Below, piece by piece: positions 15,060-16,586 of a stretch of 16,586 nucleotides of DNA. The notes under the pieces are model-generated. The model saw nothing but the letters and a program-made list of their open reading frames with translations. It was not told the DNA's origin and searched no databases. The stretch covers positions 1 to 16,586 of the forward strand of contig CAAGDE010000129.1 of the NCBI GenBank assembly GCA_900768535.1, written 5' to 3'. Every line of letters starts with the position of its first letter. Positions within the stretch are counted from its first letter, which is position 1. The DNA is from Clostridia bacterium. GTDB lineage: Bacteria > Bacillota > Clostridia > Oscillospirales > CAG-272. The position numbers and the translations under genes are program-made.

Positions 15060-15272
15060 TCACTGAGGAATGACGTTGACCGCTCTCAGCTTTGCGCTGT
15101 TCTTGGGATCAGGCTCGGTCTCGAATGTGACCTTCTGACCCTCGTTCAGCGTCTTGAAGCCTTCGGTCTGAATTGCAGAAAAGTGAACGAATACATCATC
15201 TCCGCCGTTGTCGTTGGAAATGAAGCCGTATCCCTTTTCAGCATTGAACCACTTCACTGTTCCGGTGTTCAT
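15060..15272 (-). CDS. cold-shock protein, CspA/CspB family
   Basis: A 70-residue single cold-shock domain that binds single-stranded RNA and DNA and melts mRNA structure. RNP1 is KGYGFI (residues 13-18) and RNP2 is VFVHF (27-31). The opening MNTGTVKWFNAEKGYGFI is textbook for the family. The start is the ATG at 15270-15272, eight bases after GGAGG; an in-frame ATG 18 bases upstream overlaps the ribosome site and is rejected. It is alone in its transcript, with a near-consensus promoter, a 100-base leader typical of cold-shock genes, and the shared terminator 11 bases past its stop. Cytosolic. Very likely abundant. Confidence 0.97.
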   Translation of the reverse strand: MNTGTVKWFNAEKGYGFISNDNGGDDVFVHFSAIQTEGFKTLNEGQKVTFETEPDPKNSAKLRAVNVIPQ

Positions 15273-15372
15273 TTGGGTAACCTCCATCAAAAATTCTGTA
15301 CCCGAAAAATCATACGAACTGTGGGACGGGCATAAAGCACGGTTACCGCAAGGTCAGGACTATCTCGAATAC
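15273..15372 (-). promoter_or_regulatory. cold-shock gene leader with ribosome-site pairing
   Basis: The predicted mRNA leader is about 100 bases. GGTAACC near its middle (- strand, 15347 to 15341) is the exact complement of GGTTACC (15282 to 15276), which starts inside the GGAGG ribosome site. The 58-base loop could rearrange. This would hide the ribosome site and could work as a temperature-responsive switch, as known for the cspA mRNA of E. coli. Only seven pairs were found by eye. Confidence 0.5.
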
Positions 15373-15378
15373 TCTAAC

Positions 15379-15407
15379 AGTATAGCACATTTTCTCCGCC
15401 AAGTCAA
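15379..15407 (-). promoter_or_regulatory. strong sigma-A promoter of the cold-shock gene
   Basis: On the - strand: -35 TTGACT (15402-15407), 17-base spacer, -10 TATACT (15379-15384), five of six consensus bases in each. An A/T-rich run upstream (plus-strand 15410-15435) could act as an UP element. Confidence 0.9.
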
Positions 15408-15490
15408 TAGATTTTCAGATTTTTTTTACATTTTTTCTTCGACAGAAGCTTCCTCCCGCCTGCGGGACGGCTTTTGGTAAAAATTGTGGG

Positions 15491-15519
15491 TTGAAAGACG
15501 GCGCAGTTTCCGGTATAAT
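15491..15519 (+). promoter_or_regulatory. sigma-A promoter of the SleB-type hydrolase gene
   Basis: -35 TTGAAA (15491-15496), 17-base spacer, consensus -10 TATAAT (15514-15519). The predicted start near 15526 leaves a leader of about 46 bases that contains a 14-base palindrome. A housekeeping promoter suggests vegetative expression rather than sporulation-only control. Confidence 0.85.
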
Positions 15520-15544
15520 GGAGGTGTCCCGGTCTACAGAGAGA

Positions 15545-15558
15545 GGGGGGATCCCCCC
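15545..15558. repeat. 14-base perfect palindrome before the hydrolase ribosome site
   Basis: Six G, then AT, then six C (15545-15558) reads the same on both strands. It ends three bases before AAAGGAG (15561-15567). In the mRNA it could form a G/C hairpin with a GAUC loop next to the ribosome site, or in DNA serve as an operator. Confidence 0.8.
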
Positions 15559-15572
15559 GGAAAGGAGTTTTT

Positions 15573-16463
15573 ATGAAAAACAGATTCAAACGACGAGGAC
15601 TTGCCGCTTTGCTGGCGCTTTGTATGCTTGTACCCTTTGGGGTGATCGGCACGGGCGCGGAGGCGGCGGAACGCAGTACATCGCTTGGGGCTTCGCGGTT
15701 TCCGCGCGGCGCCGTGACCACGCCGGTTCTCCTGAACGGAACCGAAATCCTGGCGGGGGAGTGCTACCGCCTGGACGGTGTGACCTATGTTCCGCTCCGC
15801 CGCTTCTGCGAGGTGTTCGCGCCCGGGGGCAGCATGACGTGGAACGGACGGACCAATACCGCAACGTTCCAAACGGACAATCTGGAGCTTTCGGTGCGGG
15901 TCGGCAGACTCTACATCACGGCGAACGGACATATGCTTTATACGGTCGGTGCGGTGCGCAATCTGGAGGGACATCTGTATGTTCCGGTGCGTCCGCTTGC
16001 CCGCGCGTTTGCGGCGGCTCTGACGTGGGACGCGTCCGCCTGCGCGGTCGGGCTGACCCGTGCGGACGGCACCTCTGCCATCCGGCGCGCTTCCTATGAC
16101 GCGGACGAGGTCTACTGGCTCTCCCGCATCATTTCCGCCGAGGCTTCGGTGGAGCCGTTTGTCGGGCAGATTGCCGTGGGAAACGTGGTGCTGAACCGTG
16201 TCCGGAGCCGGGAGTTCCCGAACACGATCTATGGCGTCATCTTCGACCGCAAGCACGGCACGCAGTTCTCTCCGGTCGCCTTTGGGACGATCTATGACGA
16301 CCCGGAGCCCAGCTGCATCATTGCCGCCAAGATCTGCCTGGAGGGCTACTCGGTGTCGGATACGGCACTCTACTTCTTCGATCCCGACCTCTCCACCTCC
16401 GACTGGATCAGCCGCAACTGCACCTTCGAATTCCGCATCGGCTCGCACGAGTTTTATCACTGA
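15573..16463 (+). CDS. cell-wall hydrolase, SleB domain with copper-amine-oxidase-like N-domain
   Basis: The product is 296 residues; the ribosome site is AAAGGAG, five bases before the ATG. Residues 1-32 are a signal peptide (basic start, hydrophobic core, cleavage near GAEA/AER). Residues about 50-165 form the small beta domain named after copper amine oxidase, with its repeated YVPLR/YVPVR motifs (72-76, 136-140); it is not catalytic and is thought to bind the wall or other surface ligands. Residues 181-296 are the SleB/CwlJ hydrolase domain: WLSRIISAEASVEPFVGQ in part, with Glu190 as the likely catalytic residue, then NVVLNRV (205-211), QFSPV (231-235) and the C-terminal F-x-x-G-x-H-x-FY (287-295). 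Such enzymes are lytic transglycosylases acting on peptidoglycan, in spore formers on cortex. Here the promoter is vegetative, so wall remodelling is as likely as germination. Confidence 0.92.
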   Translation: MKNRFKRRGLAALLALCMLVPFGVIGTGAEAAERSTSLGASRFPRGAVTTPVLLNGTEILAGECYRLDGVTYVPLRRFCEVFAPGGSMTWNGRTNTATFQTDNLELSVRVGRLYITANGHMLYTVGAVRNLEGHLYVPVRPLARAFAAALTWDASACAVGLTRADGTSAIRRASYDADEVYWLSRIISAEASVEPFVGQIAVGNVVLNRVRSREFPNTIYGVIFDRKHGTQFSPVAFGTIYDDPEPSCIIAAKICLEGYSVSDTALYFFDPDLSTSDWISRNCTFEFRIGSHEFYH

Positions 16464-16545
16464 AGGGGGGGGGAAGACCTTGGGACGCTGTCCCAAACCC
16501 TGCTTAGACCCTTCTTGGAAGAAGGGTCTAAGAACCCCAAGAACT
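16464..16545. repeat. hairpin-rich intergenic element, probably a dispersed repeat
   Basis: Directly after the hydrolase stop come nine G, then a 7-bp stem TTGGGAC/GTCCCAA (16480-16486, 16490-16496), then a 14-bp perfect stem (16503-16516 with 16519-16532). Neither has a T-tract, so they are not ordinary terminators. I recall closely similar intergenic sequences, with GGGACGCTGTCCC followed by a long CTTAGACCC-type hairpin, scattered in gut Clostridia. That is memory, not a search result. The last 40 bases of the window show nothing else. Confidence 0.6.
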
Positions 16546-16586
16546 TTCACTGAGAAGGGCATACCCCCGACCAACGCACCGTAAAA

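Noticed and set aside
15273..15290. Cold-shock protein starting six codons earlier
   Set aside because: Those codons overlap the GGAGG ribosome site of the better start, and family members begin at MNTGTVKWF.
15534..16574. Long open frame of 346 codons antisense to the SleB-type hydrolase
   Set aside because: It lies wholly over a gene with clear domains and a ribosome site, and its composition (Arg/Gly/His-rich) is that of a mirror frame in GC-rich DNA.

Overview
The window looks like chromosome from an uncultured gut-type Gram-positive Clostridia (Oscillospiraceae/Ruminococcaceae-like). The reasons are strong GGAGG ribosome sites, sigma-A promoters with 17-bp spacers, a SleB-type cell-wall hydrolase, a secreted Cys-repeat surface protein of a kind common in gut Firmicutes, and a YbiT/YkpA-type ABC-F protein. 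No rRNA, tRNA, CRISPR array or transposase was seen. The taxonomic placement is inference.

Region 1 (1-2400, + strand) is visibly more AT-rich than the rest. It holds the last codons of a truncated gene with its terminator, a putative lipoprotein, a short relic of an RHS/YD-repeat core, and a membrane-anchored 300-residue protein. It ends in a series of hairpins. I read it as the decayed tail of an RHS polymorphic-toxin locus with orphan, immunity-like genes.

Region 2 (2421-8370, - strand) is one compact operon: a TetR-type regulator, overlapping by ATGA a 1718-residue secreted protein (beta-helix, Ig-like domains, Cys-rich repeats, two C-terminal repeats), followed 20 bases later by a 36-codon gene with an excellent ribosome site. 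One extended -10 promoter lies upstream of the regulator.

Region 3 (8371-13262, - strand) starts, in map order, with a 300-base stretch of unknown content. Then comes a two-gene wall-related operon (N-acetylglucosaminidase then a D-amino-acid transaminase starting at TTG) and a separately promoted and terminated Gfo/Idh/MocA oxidoreductase. The oxidoreductase promoter sits in a perfect inverted repeat.

Region 4 (13263-16586) has an ABC-F ATPase (+) divergent from the oxidoreductase and convergent with a cold-shock protein (-) across a shared 16-bp terminator. The cold-shock gene has a strong promoter and a 100-base leader that can pair with its own ribosome site. A SleB-type hydrolase with a copper-amine-oxidase-like N-terminal domain (+) follows, and the window ends in a hairpin-rich, repeat-like intergenic stretch.

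The common theme is the envelope: two wall hydrolases, D-amino-acid supply and a very large exported protein. The most interesting leads are the RHS relic with its neighbours, the regulator/giant-protein/micropeptide operon, the ABC-F protein whose degenerate motifs all fall in one composite ATP site, and the candidate cold-shock RNA switch.
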